The notes beneath the pieces are model-generated. The model ran no database searches. It had not been told where the DNA came from and was given only the letters and a program-made list of their open reading frames with translations. A stretch of 64,000 nucleotides of DNA from Telmatactis stephensoni (lineage: Eukaryota > Cnidaria > Anthozoa > Actiniaria > Isophelliidae), in contig JALIZF010001442.1 in NCBI GenBank assembly GCA_029948255.1, positions 186,001 to 250,000 on the forward strand, in the 5' to 3' direction. Position 1 is the first letter of the stretch, and each line of letters starts with the position of its first letter. Made by a program: the position numbers and the translations under genes. Of this stretch, positions 1 through 23,256 are shown piece after piece.

Positions 1-904
1 TTTACATCGTACACGTGACAGATAATAACACATTTTTGGGGGCTACATGGGTGAATGTGTTGGGAATGACACTTCGATACGAAATCGCAAAAAGCAAATC
101 GAATCGCTCGGATTGGTAGGCCGTTTTCAGCATTATGAAATGGTAGCTTTGTTTTTTACTGATAGAATAAAAACAGCTTTCAGCAGTTACACTTTCCAAA
201 GACTTAAATACCTTTTAATCCTTTTCCATGATAGATATTAACAGTGTTCTAAATAGAAATTATGGAGATTTCCCGTTTTCAATAAGTCGAATTTGCTTTA
301 TTTATTTATCATTACCTGTAAGCTTTACAAAATGAATTTCCTATGTTTTTTAATCTAGGTTCATTCAGCAGGTATTGTGATGTTGACATAACGTTTTCAA
401 TATTTTTGTAATTTTGCGATTTCCGACTCTTTGTTTTGTTGTTATATTTATGTGGCTTTCTCGAATATTTTCATCACGAGAGAGTATTATTGACAATGTT
501 TACATAACTTTCATACAGTTACATTCAAAGATGCTTCTAGGAAATGGTTAGTGTGGGCCAAATGACCAAAAAAAGGGGCCCTCAAAATAACATCAAAATC
601 CTGGACGCTAATCTCAAAGGTTATTATACTATGGGTTATTATTTGGTTCGTTGGTTGTTCGTTTATTTTAATAATTATTTCTTTTGTCTTGTGTTTTTTA
701 TTATACTTTCTTCTATGATCAAAAACGCCGACTTACCTTTGCGTTCAATTTTAATAACGCACAAACGTAAATTTGATACGGAACAATTTTCGAATTGCGA
801 AAATTCCGCAAACAGCGCACTTTAGAATTTACTCGAAACATAACTTTCGTAATAACTAGAAGAGGTTCCTTCTAACGTTAAATTGTCAGAAGCTTAATAC
901 ACAT
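1..904. other. gene-free AT-rich stretch
   Basis: No convincing coding region, RNA gene or repeat is visible. The short open frames here lack recognisable domains and splice context. Confidence 0.5.
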
Positions 905-1389
<485 letters not shown>

Positions 1390-1618
1390 TAAAATTTTGA
1401 GGGTGTAAATGAATTTCATAAAACGTTTAACGCTATATATTGTATCTGACAGGAAGTTTGAAGATTAAAATCCCTGCACCCCACGAGCTTTGAAGCGCGC
1501 CGATCATATCAACAGATATAAGTAATGGAAACAGACCGTCAAAAGGAGCGACAAAGGCCTGTGGAGTCTTAAGAAACAAGAACTGCTGGAAAGCCACCAG
1601 CTGAAGGAAAAAGCCAAC

Positions 1619-2647
1619 ATGGAAAACGACAGTGGTTTGTTTGAGCCTATGAATGAGACCGAAACTGATGTGGCTGAAGGTCCTTCAGGGTTTGTTCCTC
1701 TGGTTGACACTTTCCCTGTAATTCTTGCTGTACTGATTATAGCTGCTAATGGCTTAGGACTTTTGCTGTTTGTGAGGAATCGACGCCTAAGGAATATCAC
1801 CAATACGTTCCTAGTCAGCCTGGCCATTTCGGACCTGATCACTGGTGTCTTTGGTATACCATTCTATCTTATCTGCTCAGCTACCCAACACATGTTTTGT
1901 CTCACAGCTGCGTTATGCTGGCGTTTCACAACAACTTCAACAATTCTTCATCTGTTGACAGTGACAATAGATCGCTACGCAGCCATAGTGCATGCCATAC
2001 GTTATCATACAATCGTTACAAGAACTCGGGCTACTGCTTCTATTTTTACCATTTGGGCCGTGTCTGCGTTTGTTTCACTGATTCAGCTGTTATTGAGATT
2101 TCCGTCTGAGGATGAAATGGAGGGTCTCAGCGAAGAGGAAAGAGAAGAGGAGATAATACAGAACATGAGAGCAAGAAGCGTTTATCAGCTCGTAACGCTC
2201 ACTGTATTCTTTATTCTTCCGTTAGCATTCATGGTCTACTCATACGTTCGAATTTTTAACATTGTACGCTACCACGAGCAACAAATAAAGCGACAAAACA
2301 TGCCTTCTACTGACACAACCTCTTCCAGAAAACAAAGCTTATTGGACATCCCAGCACAGTGGAAGTCAGCAATTGTCTTTCTGGCTATGACGTTTGTCTA
2401 CGTAGTGTGTTGGTTTCCATTCTTCGTCTACGAGCTACGTGAAATGCTGGAGATGTTTACGCTGCCTCACTGGGCCGAATATGTGTTCTTTTACTATCCA
2501 CGCTTCATCACTTCGCTGACAAATCCCCTTTTTTATATTATTGGGAAACATGATTTCAGAAAGGCTCTGTGGTCCGGGAGAGAAAAGGATAGTGGCACGC
2601 AAATGACGTCTCTTGTAAGCCGACGTCGCTCGAGCTCTAACGTGTAA
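1619..2647 (+). CDS. class A (rhodopsin-like) G-protein-coupled receptor, intronless
   Basis: A 342-residue seven-helix plasma-membrane receptor, complete in one exon. Seen: an acidic N-terminus with an N-glycosylation sequon (NET, residues 12-14); TM1 at about 32-52 with the conserved Asn (ANG); LAISD in TM2 (68-72); DRY at 118-120 at the end of TM3; a TM4 Trp; CWFP at 264-267 in TM6; NPLFY at 302-306 in TM7; then a short basic, Ser-rich tail ending in RRRSSSNV. The Met at 1619 is the first one that leaves a normal-length N-terminus before TM1. Odd: extracellular loop 2 (about 161-185) is a highly acidic stretch with no cysteine, so the usual TM3-ECL2 disulfide seems absent. Cnidarians have many intronless amine, melatonin and orphan-like receptors of this kind. 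The ligand cannot be read from the sequence. AATAAA follows at 2736. Confidence 0.93.
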   Translation: MENDSGLFEPMNETETDVAEGPSGFVPLVDTFPVILAVLIIAANGLGLLLFVRNRRLRNITNTFLVSLAISDLITGVFGIPFYLICSATQHMFCLTAALCWRFTTTSTILHLLTVTIDRYAAIVHAIRYHTIVTRTRATASIFTIWAVSAFVSLIQLLLRFPSEDEMEGLSEEEREEEIIQNMRARSVYQLVTLTVFFILPLAFMVYSYVRIFNIVRYHEQQIKRQNMPSTDTTSSRKQSLLDIPAQWKSAIVFLAMTFVYVVCWFPFFVYELREMLEMFTLPHWAEYVFFYYPRFITSLTNPLFYIIGKHDFRKALWSGREKDSGTQMTSLVSRRRSSSNV

Positions 2648-2735
2648 CAGTGTACGTAATAACCGGAACTGACGTACAGCGAACGATTGCAGATATTTCT
2701 CTGTATATACTGCCCTAGCCAACGTCAGCGTACTC

Positions 2736-2741
2736 AATAAA
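2736..2741 (+). promoter_or_regulatory. polyadenylation signal of the GPCR gene
   Basis: AATAAA lies 89 bp past the GPCR stop codon. A second AATAAA occurs near 2881, so alternative 3' ends are possible. Confidence 0.6.
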
Positions 2742-3309
2742 TGACTTCTTGTGTTTAACCGAGGTCGCGCTAACTTAAACAAGTAACAATTCCACGTTAC
2801 TACTGACGTAGAGCAAACAATTGCACACGTTTCTCTTCACGTACACTGTGTTAGAAATTCTCCTCTCTCAAGATAAGACTCAATAAATCAAATTCAAAGA
2901 AGCTGGGCTTTCTGAAGACTAAATCCTAGTTTCGTGCCAAACGAACTCCGCGTCAAAGAAAGGGGAAATAATCGCGAAGAAAGTAAGAAATTGGAAAACA
3001 AAAAACAAATTCAAAATAGCGATACTTTAGGACGTAAGCCTCTATCAATCATGTGCGATTAGCTGTTTAAACAAAGCAACTTGTGAAAAGTTATTGCGAA
3101 AATGGTTGGCACATTAGCATTACTGTATGTTTGTTAGTAAACATGAAGCATCGCTAAATATAATCTGAACAACTGAAAAACGAAGAAATGTAAAATGAAA
3201 TGTTATCGCATAAATAATGCACTTGAATAGGTAGGGCGTTGCTAAAAAAGTCACTGTTAGCTTCGCTAAAACGTTCAATATCTTCAGATTATAATCGAAA
3301 TCGAAATCA
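2742..3309. other. spacer after the GPCR
   Basis: Contains possible 3'-UTR sequence up to the second AATAAA near 2881. Beyond that no gene, repeat family or RNA is recognised. Confidence 0.45.
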
Positions 3310-3870
3310 ATCTTTGGAATTCCTTTTTTTTAGGCTTTATATTAAAAGCTGAATCTAACTTAATCTTTGCAATGCACTTTTTAGACTTTATATCAAAAGC
3401 TGAATCTGACTCAATCTTTGCTATTGATTTTTTCGGCTTAATTTGAAAGCTGAATCTAGCTCAATGTCTGCAGTTCATTTTTTTCAGCTTCGGTTAAAAG
3501 TCTAACTCTAACTCAATCTTTGCTATTCATTTTTTCGGCTCCAGCTTAAAAGCCAAATCTAACTTAATCTTTACAACGTATTTTTCGGCTTAGCTTAATT
3601 TGAAAAGCTGAATCGAACTCGATCTTTGGAAAGCATTTATTCGGCTTAACTTTAAAAACTGAATCTAACTCGATACAATCTTTGCAAAGCATTTATTCGG
3701 CTTAACTTTAAAAGCTGAATCTAATCAGAGTTAATAGTTCCCTCTATTAACTCTGATCTAATTCAACTTTTGCAACGTGGCACTGATTTTTTCGACTTAG
3801 CTTAATTTTAAAAGTTGAATCCAACTCGATTTTTTACGACGCATTTTTTAAGTTTACAAGCTATATCTAA
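3310..3870. repeat. degenerate tandem repeat, period about 60 bp
   Basis: About nine diverged copies of a unit that runs GCTGAATCTAACTCAATC, TTTGCAA, then a T-rich run and TCGGCTTA. Spacing varies from copy to copy. There is no coding potential. Confidence 0.75.
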
Positions 3871-4500
3871 CTCAGCAGGTTAGATAGCCAAGAATAAAAT
3901 GTAGATAAACTGGAACTTTGTAGCCTTTGGGGTGCAGTAAATAGCAAACCACGAAATAAGGATCCTGAAGAATAGCAATGAAACTGTAAATAGGATGAGA
4001 TTGTAATGTAGCTAATGAGTGAACCAATTAAAACAGGATGAAATGGTCTTAATTCTTTACTGCCTGAGGGTTTGAACTGTGTCATTAATAGGTTAAATGA
4101 GGGAAAAAGCCAGCATTTTTTCTGCAGTAGAGGAATTCCATGGCAGCCAGCTCTGAGGGCAAGAACAATTAAAAAGCTAATGTAGGAAAAAAATTTTTTT
4201 TTGTGGTCGTGATTCCATAGTTTGAGATGTCTTGGATTAGAAGTGTCAAGTCAGCTCTATACTTTCACGATTACCATAACGCCATTCATTAATTACTGTC
4301 GATCACACTAAATTGATATTCTGATACTAAAATGACGCTAGCTTTCAATGAATGACATGACAAAATCGTCAATTTTAACTCTATAGACGCCTCAGATTTT
4401 GGAACATGTGTTTCTGACAGTAAGACTTAATGTTTTTAAAACCCCCAAACAATGAGCTTTTATCATGTAATTCCAAAAGTCACAGTACAGAAATATATTT
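3871..4500. other. gene-free spacer
   Basis: Nothing recognised beyond a few short inverted words near 4450 (GCTTTTATCA, which recurs inverted near 4778). Confidence 0.4.
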
Positions 4501-4743
4501 ACCATAGCTGGAAAGAGCGCGTCAAAATTAGTAAAACTGTGAAGTTTGAATGATGTAACTTTCAAACTCACGAAGATATGAATTTTCCGAAATCGAAATT
4601 TTGTATGAAAACATTCGCTGGCAGCAAAGGTTTTTTTTTACAAATTCACACTTTTCAAAAATTCATATTCGCGCGAGTTTTGTTTTTAATTCCTTCAAAC
4701 TCCACTGTCTTCCTAATTTTAACATGCTCTTTCCAGCTATGGT
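4501..4743. mobile_element. short fold-back element (MITE-like)
   Basis: Inverted ends ACCATAGCTGGAAAGAGC at 4501 and GCTCTTTCCAGCTATGGT ending at 4743. The homology continues inward for about 100 bp per arm. There is no open frame, so it is non-autonomous. The superfamily is not assigned. Confidence 0.7.
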
Positions 4744-5277
4744 AATTCTTTCTCTGTTTTATGAATTTAAAAATACCTGATAAAAGCTTATTCGCTCAAG
4801 GCACTGTCAACAATTTCTAGTGAGATTCTCGTCACATTATGTAAGTAACGTGATTGTCACGTTTATAACGTGAACAAATTAAAACATCAAAATAAAGTGA
4901 GTCTTAATGTTAATAATAATAATAGCTAGAGGGTTTGAACATGTAAGTAAAGATTAAGATAAGAAAAAAGCGATTAATTTCTATTGCAGCGCTTAACGAC
5001 ATGTATAGTGTCACGTGATTATCTAAAGAGGGATTTCACAATGTAGAACTTTTGCCCCGAGAGAAACGACATCTTTTGATCAGAAAATGGATGAAGATGC
5101 CAAGACATTCCTCTAACGTTGTTTTTTGGCAAAACAAAAAACTAAAACTAAAAACTAAAAACAAAAACAAAACAAAGGAAACAAAACAGATATGTGTTTT
5201 TTACTAAAATAAATTCGAAAAATCATGTAGTTTCGATTCGATCGGAATAAACAATCCGGCAATATCACCGCAGAAAA
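4744..5277. other. gene-free spacer
   Basis: AT-rich sequence with an A-rich patch at about 5130-5190 (AAACTAAAA and AACAAA words). No gene or RNA seen. Confidence 0.4.
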
Positions 5278-5450
5278 TAAGTCAATTCCCAACTTAGTGT
5301 TTCACATGGGTCTAAACTGGGAATCTGTTCTATTTTCCTTGAGAAATCTGTAATACCCAAACTTGTAAAAATGGAACAGATTCCCAAGGATTCCCTGGTT
5401 AGACCCAGGTAAGCCCCATGTTTGGCCCAAGCTGGGAATTGACAGTTTTC
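5278..5450. repeat. imperfect inverted repeat
   Basis: AGTCAATTCCCAACTTAG at the left and a CAAGCTGGGAATTGAC-type end at the right. GGGAATCTGTTC and GAACAGATTCCC face each other inside. This is a probable small non-autonomous element. The open frames across it are by-products. Confidence 0.6.
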
Positions 5451-5936
5451 TCCTGTGTACGCACCGTATTTCAAAAAACCTTGACGATGACCAATCTGAG
5501 GTGCCGCTTATGTGAAGGTTAGTTGTCCCTGGTAGCTGGGTAACTCTTTTGTTTTCTTTTCCTTGGGAGACACAAACCAAAAGAGTTATCCTGGCTAAAC
5601 AGCCCTGAATCTGAGACGAATATGTTATGCTTTTGTGCTGCCTGACGAAAATACGAAAAAACACAATTCTAACTCAAAACTCATTGACTTATATTCCAAT
5701 ATTACAACAAATTGCAGTCATTTCAGAAAACGTTGTTGCTGATCGGTCCTACGCGACTCGACCGAAAAGGATAATGGGTAGAAATCACTGAGGCGACTAT
5801 AAAATGTATGTCTAATTAATCATGTCTCGAGCTTATAGTGCAGACCTTCGCTGGCGAGCGATGTGGATGGATCAGGTCCTCGATCCTCGGCGATACAATA
5901 ATTCAGAGCAAATAATTTATTGCTTCAGTGATAACG

Positions 5937-6071
5937 TTTTCTGACTATATATATCAAAATTTCTGACTATATATATCAAAATTTCTGACTATATATATCA
6001 AAATTTCTGACTATATATATCAAAATTTCTGACTATATATATCAAAATTTCTGACTATATATATCAAAATT
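5937..6071. repeat. 22-bp tandem repeat, six copies
   Basis: Six nearly identical copies of a 22-bp unit made of TTTCTGAC followed by TATATATATCAAAA. Confidence 0.95.
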
Positions 6072-6287
6072 TTCAGCTACTTACACGGTCTCAAATGTCA
6101 GATTCAGTTTTTCAGCCGTCAACGTTTTTTAATAGGTGTACAGAAGACAAATTACAGCTATACTGGTTCAGTTATTCCATAAGTCTCTGTATTTGAAGCT
6201 TTTCAAGTTAATATAACATATTTGCACCATCGGTTTTGACTTTATGATGCAACACTAAAACTATTTGAGGTTATAGTTTGCAGATAG

Positions 6288-6640
6288 AAAATTCATATGA
6301 GTTGGCTTGGAGGATATTACCCAATATAGGATTAAAAACTAATGGCGTGTTGAACTGAACTCCTTGATTCTAAAAGGAAGGACAGAAAGGAGCGAAAACT
6401 ACGACTATTTGAATTAGAGTACATTCATATAAGTTTCGCTTGGAGGACAATAGAAAATACGATTACAAAACAATAAAAATGTTGAACTGACCTCCTTAAA
6501 TCCTTAAAGGAAGGAAACAAGAAGCGAAAACTACAACTATTTTTGAGTTTGCAGAAATAACATTCATATGAATTTAGCTTGGAGGATATTACTAAATAGG
6601 ATTAAAAAACTAATATATATGTTGAAATGAATTCTTTATT
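6288..6640. repeat. tandem repeat of about 135 bp, three diverged copies
   Basis: Copies start near 6291, 6424 and 6563, each with ATTCATATGA, then GCTTGGAGGA and GTTGAACTGA. No coding signal. Confidence 0.75.
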
Positions 6641-6768
6641 TGTAACAGGAAATTGCTAGACGGCGTACAGAATAAAAAACGTCGATACAAAACTGTTTTG
6701 AATCGGGTTTTTTTTCCTTCTGAAAGTCGTCTAGCAATTCTAAAGTAGAAATAAGGAATTCAGTTCAA
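6622..6768. repeat. inverted repeat
   Basis: Left arm includes AATTGCTAGACG and right arm CGTCTAGCAATT, framed by GAATTCTTTATT and AATAAGGAATTC. It looks like a small fold-back overlapping the end of the preceding tandem repeat. Confidence 0.7.
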
Positions 6769-9700
6769 ATATATATATTAGGTTTTATCTAATAAAACTT
6801 TTCGGAACGTTACATAGTTGACATTATACATCAACGTTTCTTAGCAAAATTAGTATCAACAGCTAGTAATTGCAGGATAGCTTTTGTTTTAGACTTCATC
6901 AAAAGGAATCAATTTTGATTTAATTTTTCACTATGCCAATGAGTTGTAACTGTAATAAACCGTAATCCTTTGACCATGGAAAAACTTGCCGAATATTTCC
7001 GTGTTCCGTTCGGGTCTCTAACTTGCTCCTTCCTACTCAAGATTCCATATTTTGGGTGAAAGTCTCCACTGTTCTCGTATTCCTAACACTGAAGTGAAAC
7101 AATTCTCAGTAGTAAAACTCAAAGGCGTAAAATGAATCGTTCGAATTCGATTTCCGAAAGGTTAATCACAAGAATTCCTAGTTCATCTCGCAGGATATTG
7201 TAGCCATGGAATACACACAAGGACATAAGCACATATTGAGGGAAAAAATTAATCACGGTTTTGCCCTCCCATTTCCACAGGAAAACTTCTGGCATTGACC
7301 ATTAATTAATTAAAGAAAGGAAAAACTTGATGAAATCAATTTAAAAAAGCCGTATTGGTGAGAATACAACATATTCTTTGTTAGCATTCATAATAATAAT
7401 AATATCCGTAGGCTACAGTCTAAGCTAAAACGTTTTTAGGTTTTTACGAAAAAAGATTAAAAACTAATAAGCGTTACATGGCACAAAAAGGATTGAAAGC
7501 CAATAATTTGATGTAGGGAGTCTGATTGATCTGTCTTTTTAAAGGCTGTCGCAAGAGTTTCTTTGGATAGATAAATTCATGAAACCTGACTAAACAACAA
7601 CATAAACAAGCTGTACATTACACAACGACAAGCAGAACTTTAAGGTGGTTTAATAGATATAATATTCTTGTACGACACCCAACACGTAAAACGCTTTAAA
7701 AACTCATTTGTTACAGTTCAAAGCTTTTGACAGTAAAAGTTGGTTAAAGGGCTTCAAAAAGTTGGTGTGGCACATCAATCGGCGTTACCATGGTAACCTT
7801 ATGAAGAAAACCCAAGAGGTACCTTTGCTAGCGAGATCTAATATTTTCGGTAGATTTGCTTTAATCTCTATGTTTTGAAATGATCTTAACTTCATTTTTA
7901 AGCTTTGACGACTTAAATGGTTCGGTACAGTTTAACACTACAAGATCAGTTATTTGTAGTAGAAACACTTTGAATCGGTGTGCCAGACAACGCGATAACA
8001 CTAAGATAGTACTAACAGAAAAGCGAAAAGTTTGTTCATACATTCCTCCCACTAATGCTCAAGTAATAATACAACATCTCAGTACTTAAAAAGACAGCAT
8101 ATCAACAAGGAAATGATAGAGATTTTGCGACGGCGTCAACTTCAATAAAATTATTATATATGAAACGTACACAATTCAAATATTATCTGGAAAAAGTGGA
8201 ACCGACCCTTAAAAATACTAAACACTAAGTGCTTTCAATGACGGTCACTTAAGCCATACCTACTGTTTGTTTCCAAGCGCAATACTTTATCACAAAATAT
8301 TTCCCTAAATATATATCGACTTATCGAAGCATGTGAGATCTAACAGCTGTTCTGGGTCAATTTGCTATCACTCTAAGGTATAAGTATTGGATAAAAGTAC
8401 AATCAATAAGCTAAAAACATCAGGCATTTGGAGATAGGATCTTGAGCACGTCTTGGAATATGACGCGAATCAGAAAGGAAGCTTTTTGACGCCAGCACGA
8501 GAAGTCTAGTGAGTTGAAGATAACGAGCCGCTCAATTCAATAACAGTCAATAAAACGTGCTCCAGTTCTCAAGTTTTCTAGTTTTCATTTATGGGCTCCG
8601 CGGGGTTCCTGTACGACAAAATGGCGACAAAACAAGTGTCTTCTTAAAATCAACTTAATTGTATACGTCAGTGACCAATGTTAGAAGTATGTTAACTATA
8701 GTTTAATGTTCTAGTTGGAACTCAGCGTCATTAAGATATTTATATCTTTACAGACATTCACGTGTTTCATTCAATATGCGTTACTCACGCGACCACAAAA
8801 CCAAAACCAGTTCCGAGTTTTGTACTTCCAACTCTATAGTTGTGAACTCTTTAAACGCAGGAACGTAACGAACCCGTACGCATGTACGCAAGTGCGTACA
8901 CTTTCCTCCAAATAACCTGGACAGACAGGCCATTTGATCAATGATGGCGTGCAAGCTCGCTAGCAAGCTCTTGAAGTCTAAATAAATGTCCCGCAGCACC
9001 AACTACAGCATATCTATAGCGAATCAGTATTCCACATCGACAAAAACGTAGCCGTTATTTACTACATTGTTACTACAAAATTCTATCAACGGGCTCGCGC
9101 CCTTCGCTCCCAAAGGCTAATAATTTCGTTTTATTCCAAATAAGCTACAACAGTCGTTTGCACACTCTGCCACTGCAAGTCTTTGTCGTGTAACTTCCCT
9201 TCAAGTGCATTTCAAATCATGCAACTAGAACGTTATCGTTGCCAACATTCAACTTTTTGCGGTCTGAACGACTTGCGCTTCGCGTTCGCAAGGATTTTAC
9301 TATCAATGTATATGTAAATTCTATGTGCTACATTTCTGAGGGCACATCATGTTTTAGTATTGAATTATAGTAGTGAAACTTATACCCTTCCTTGAATAAG
9401 AACACAGACACGGGCGGTTTTAGTTTTGATAGATTTTTTGGGTAATAAAAAGAATATCGTGCAAGAGCTCAGTGAACTCAAAATTAGCTTGCAATTTGAG
9501 TTTCCTATACTTGAAACAAACTCTCGGATCCACCACATCAAATATCAAATATCAAATGGACCGTCTATAAGGAAATAAAACAAAGGATTTTTTTGCGTAC
9601 GCCCCTGAAATGCCTTTTTTATGAGGACAAAGTTAACCATATACACTGTAGTTTATGACAACAAAATGAGCAAAATGTTTCTCGCTATTATAAATCAATA

Positions 9701-9789
9701 TAGCACTAACAACAAGGATGCCTTCTGGTAATTGCTAATTTCGATGTCACGAAATCAAAGACCCGCGAAAGAAAGGTTTCGCGTAAGTC
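6769..9789. other. long gene-free stretch
   Basis: No exon with family similarity, no RNA gene and no clear repeat array was found on either strand. A short ATATCAAAT triplication occurs near 9540. This stretch and those around it were searched for the missing LARS1 3' exons, especially the FWYP and KMSKS motifs, without success. Confidence 0.4.
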
Positions 9790-11000
9790 AATGAGTTTTA
9801 CATGGCCATATAATGGTTTAATTTAGTGTTCTATAAATACTGACCAAAATGTTTTACGGTTTCTTTTGTCATGGTTCTGTTGGATCTTGTTATAAAATAT
9901 GGATATGTACAGTGAAAGGTCATAAAATAAACGATTTATTACACGAAAAGTTGTTTACTCGTCATTTTGCAGTCAAAATGACTCGTAAAAATAAACACCT
10001 TTATTATATGGATAATAGTGTTTTACCGGAAACTAAAACACTCGTATTTTCCATATTTTCACTAGTGAAGAGATTAAAAAGTTATGTACCAAATGTCCCG
10101 GATGTACGCGAGCGTCCTAAAAAAAATTTACCGCCAATTTAAAATTGAAGTTCTGCTTTCATCTTAGTTTGCCTCAGTTTGACCATATAATAAAAAGAAC
10201 ATTACACGTTGGCTTGAATATATAAATTTTATTTTCTCGTGTTCAAAACAGCATTTTACTCGCTCGCTCGTAAAATATTGTTTTCACCACTCGAAAATAA
10301 AAGTCATATCTTCGCGCCACCGTGTAATATCCTCTATGTATTCCACAACGTTTCTCTAGCTGTACCGGTTTGTAAAGCAGGTCACGAACAGCATTTTGTA
10401 AATGCAATTTTCACGAAATTTAGTTTCTCTTAAAACATTCTTCCTCCAATCGCAAAAATTAAGCCTCGCAAAATGCCAAACACACTTGGTACAAAATTAG
10501 AAACCAAATCAGGGAAATCACTGGATTGACGTCGCCTCATCTGCATTTTCCAATTGCAAATGCTTTAGGCCCAGTTCAGACATCGAACTTTTGCCGTGTC
10601 GAATCTAATAGTTGCATTTTGTAGATGAGAAGTGAGAAGTTGAACCAACTGAATTTGACAAATTAAATTCAAGCCATAGAGAGAATTTGCATAAAAACTA
10701 CAGATTTCACTGACAAGTGATCTGTTGTTAAGCAAAGTACAATAGTTGCTAGAGAAGAATTTCAGGGTTTTTTCACTTTATCGCTCGAAACAATCACAGA
10801 CATTGATAGTTAAGCATGGACAAGTCCACTGATAAATTTTTGGGCCAGTTTGAGAAAGCATGAAAATATCGTCATAGCATGCATTTATGTGATTTTCATA
10901 ACACGCCTTCAATAACTCTACCAGCAGTTTGTCCACCAACCAGATTTCAGGATAATGAAATGTTGATAATTTAGAGAAAGTAATTTCATGAGGTACTTAC
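9790..11000. other. gene-free stretch downstream of the last visible LARS1 exon
   Basis: AT-rich. The part at 9800-10430 has scattered inverted words such as TTTTACTCG and CGTAAAA, similar to the fold-back remnant near 61740-61870, so it is probably decayed element sequence. If LARS1 is intact, this is its intron 21. Confidence 0.4.
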
Positions 11001-23044
<12,044 letters not shown>

Positions 23045-23256
23045 GTTGAGAGTAAATCCGTTCTTTATGTCCCAAGTACAAAGTGATTTTGTAGTTTTTA
23101 ACGGAGAAATAACCGAGTTTTTTACCAAAAATTTAGCCACACGTGCGCCCAAGCGCATCACTTAGAGAGCCTTCAGTATCACTGGTCAGCTGATCATAAA
23201 CATAGAAAAATGAGACCACAGTACTTTTGGTCAGCAGGAATATACAAGAAAACAAA
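23045..23256. promoter_or_regulatory. bidirectional promoter region between LARS1 and NUDCD2
   Basis: Only 212 bp separate the two divergent ATG codons, so both transcription starts must lie here or in the first bases of the genes. No TATA box is obvious. An E-box (CACGTG) lies near 23141. That it acts as a shared promoter is inferred from spacing and orientation. Confidence 0.7.

Noticed and set aside
7861..8089. Overlapping 63- and 69-residue frames
   Set aside because: No domain, no splice context and no similarity recognised; length expected by chance.
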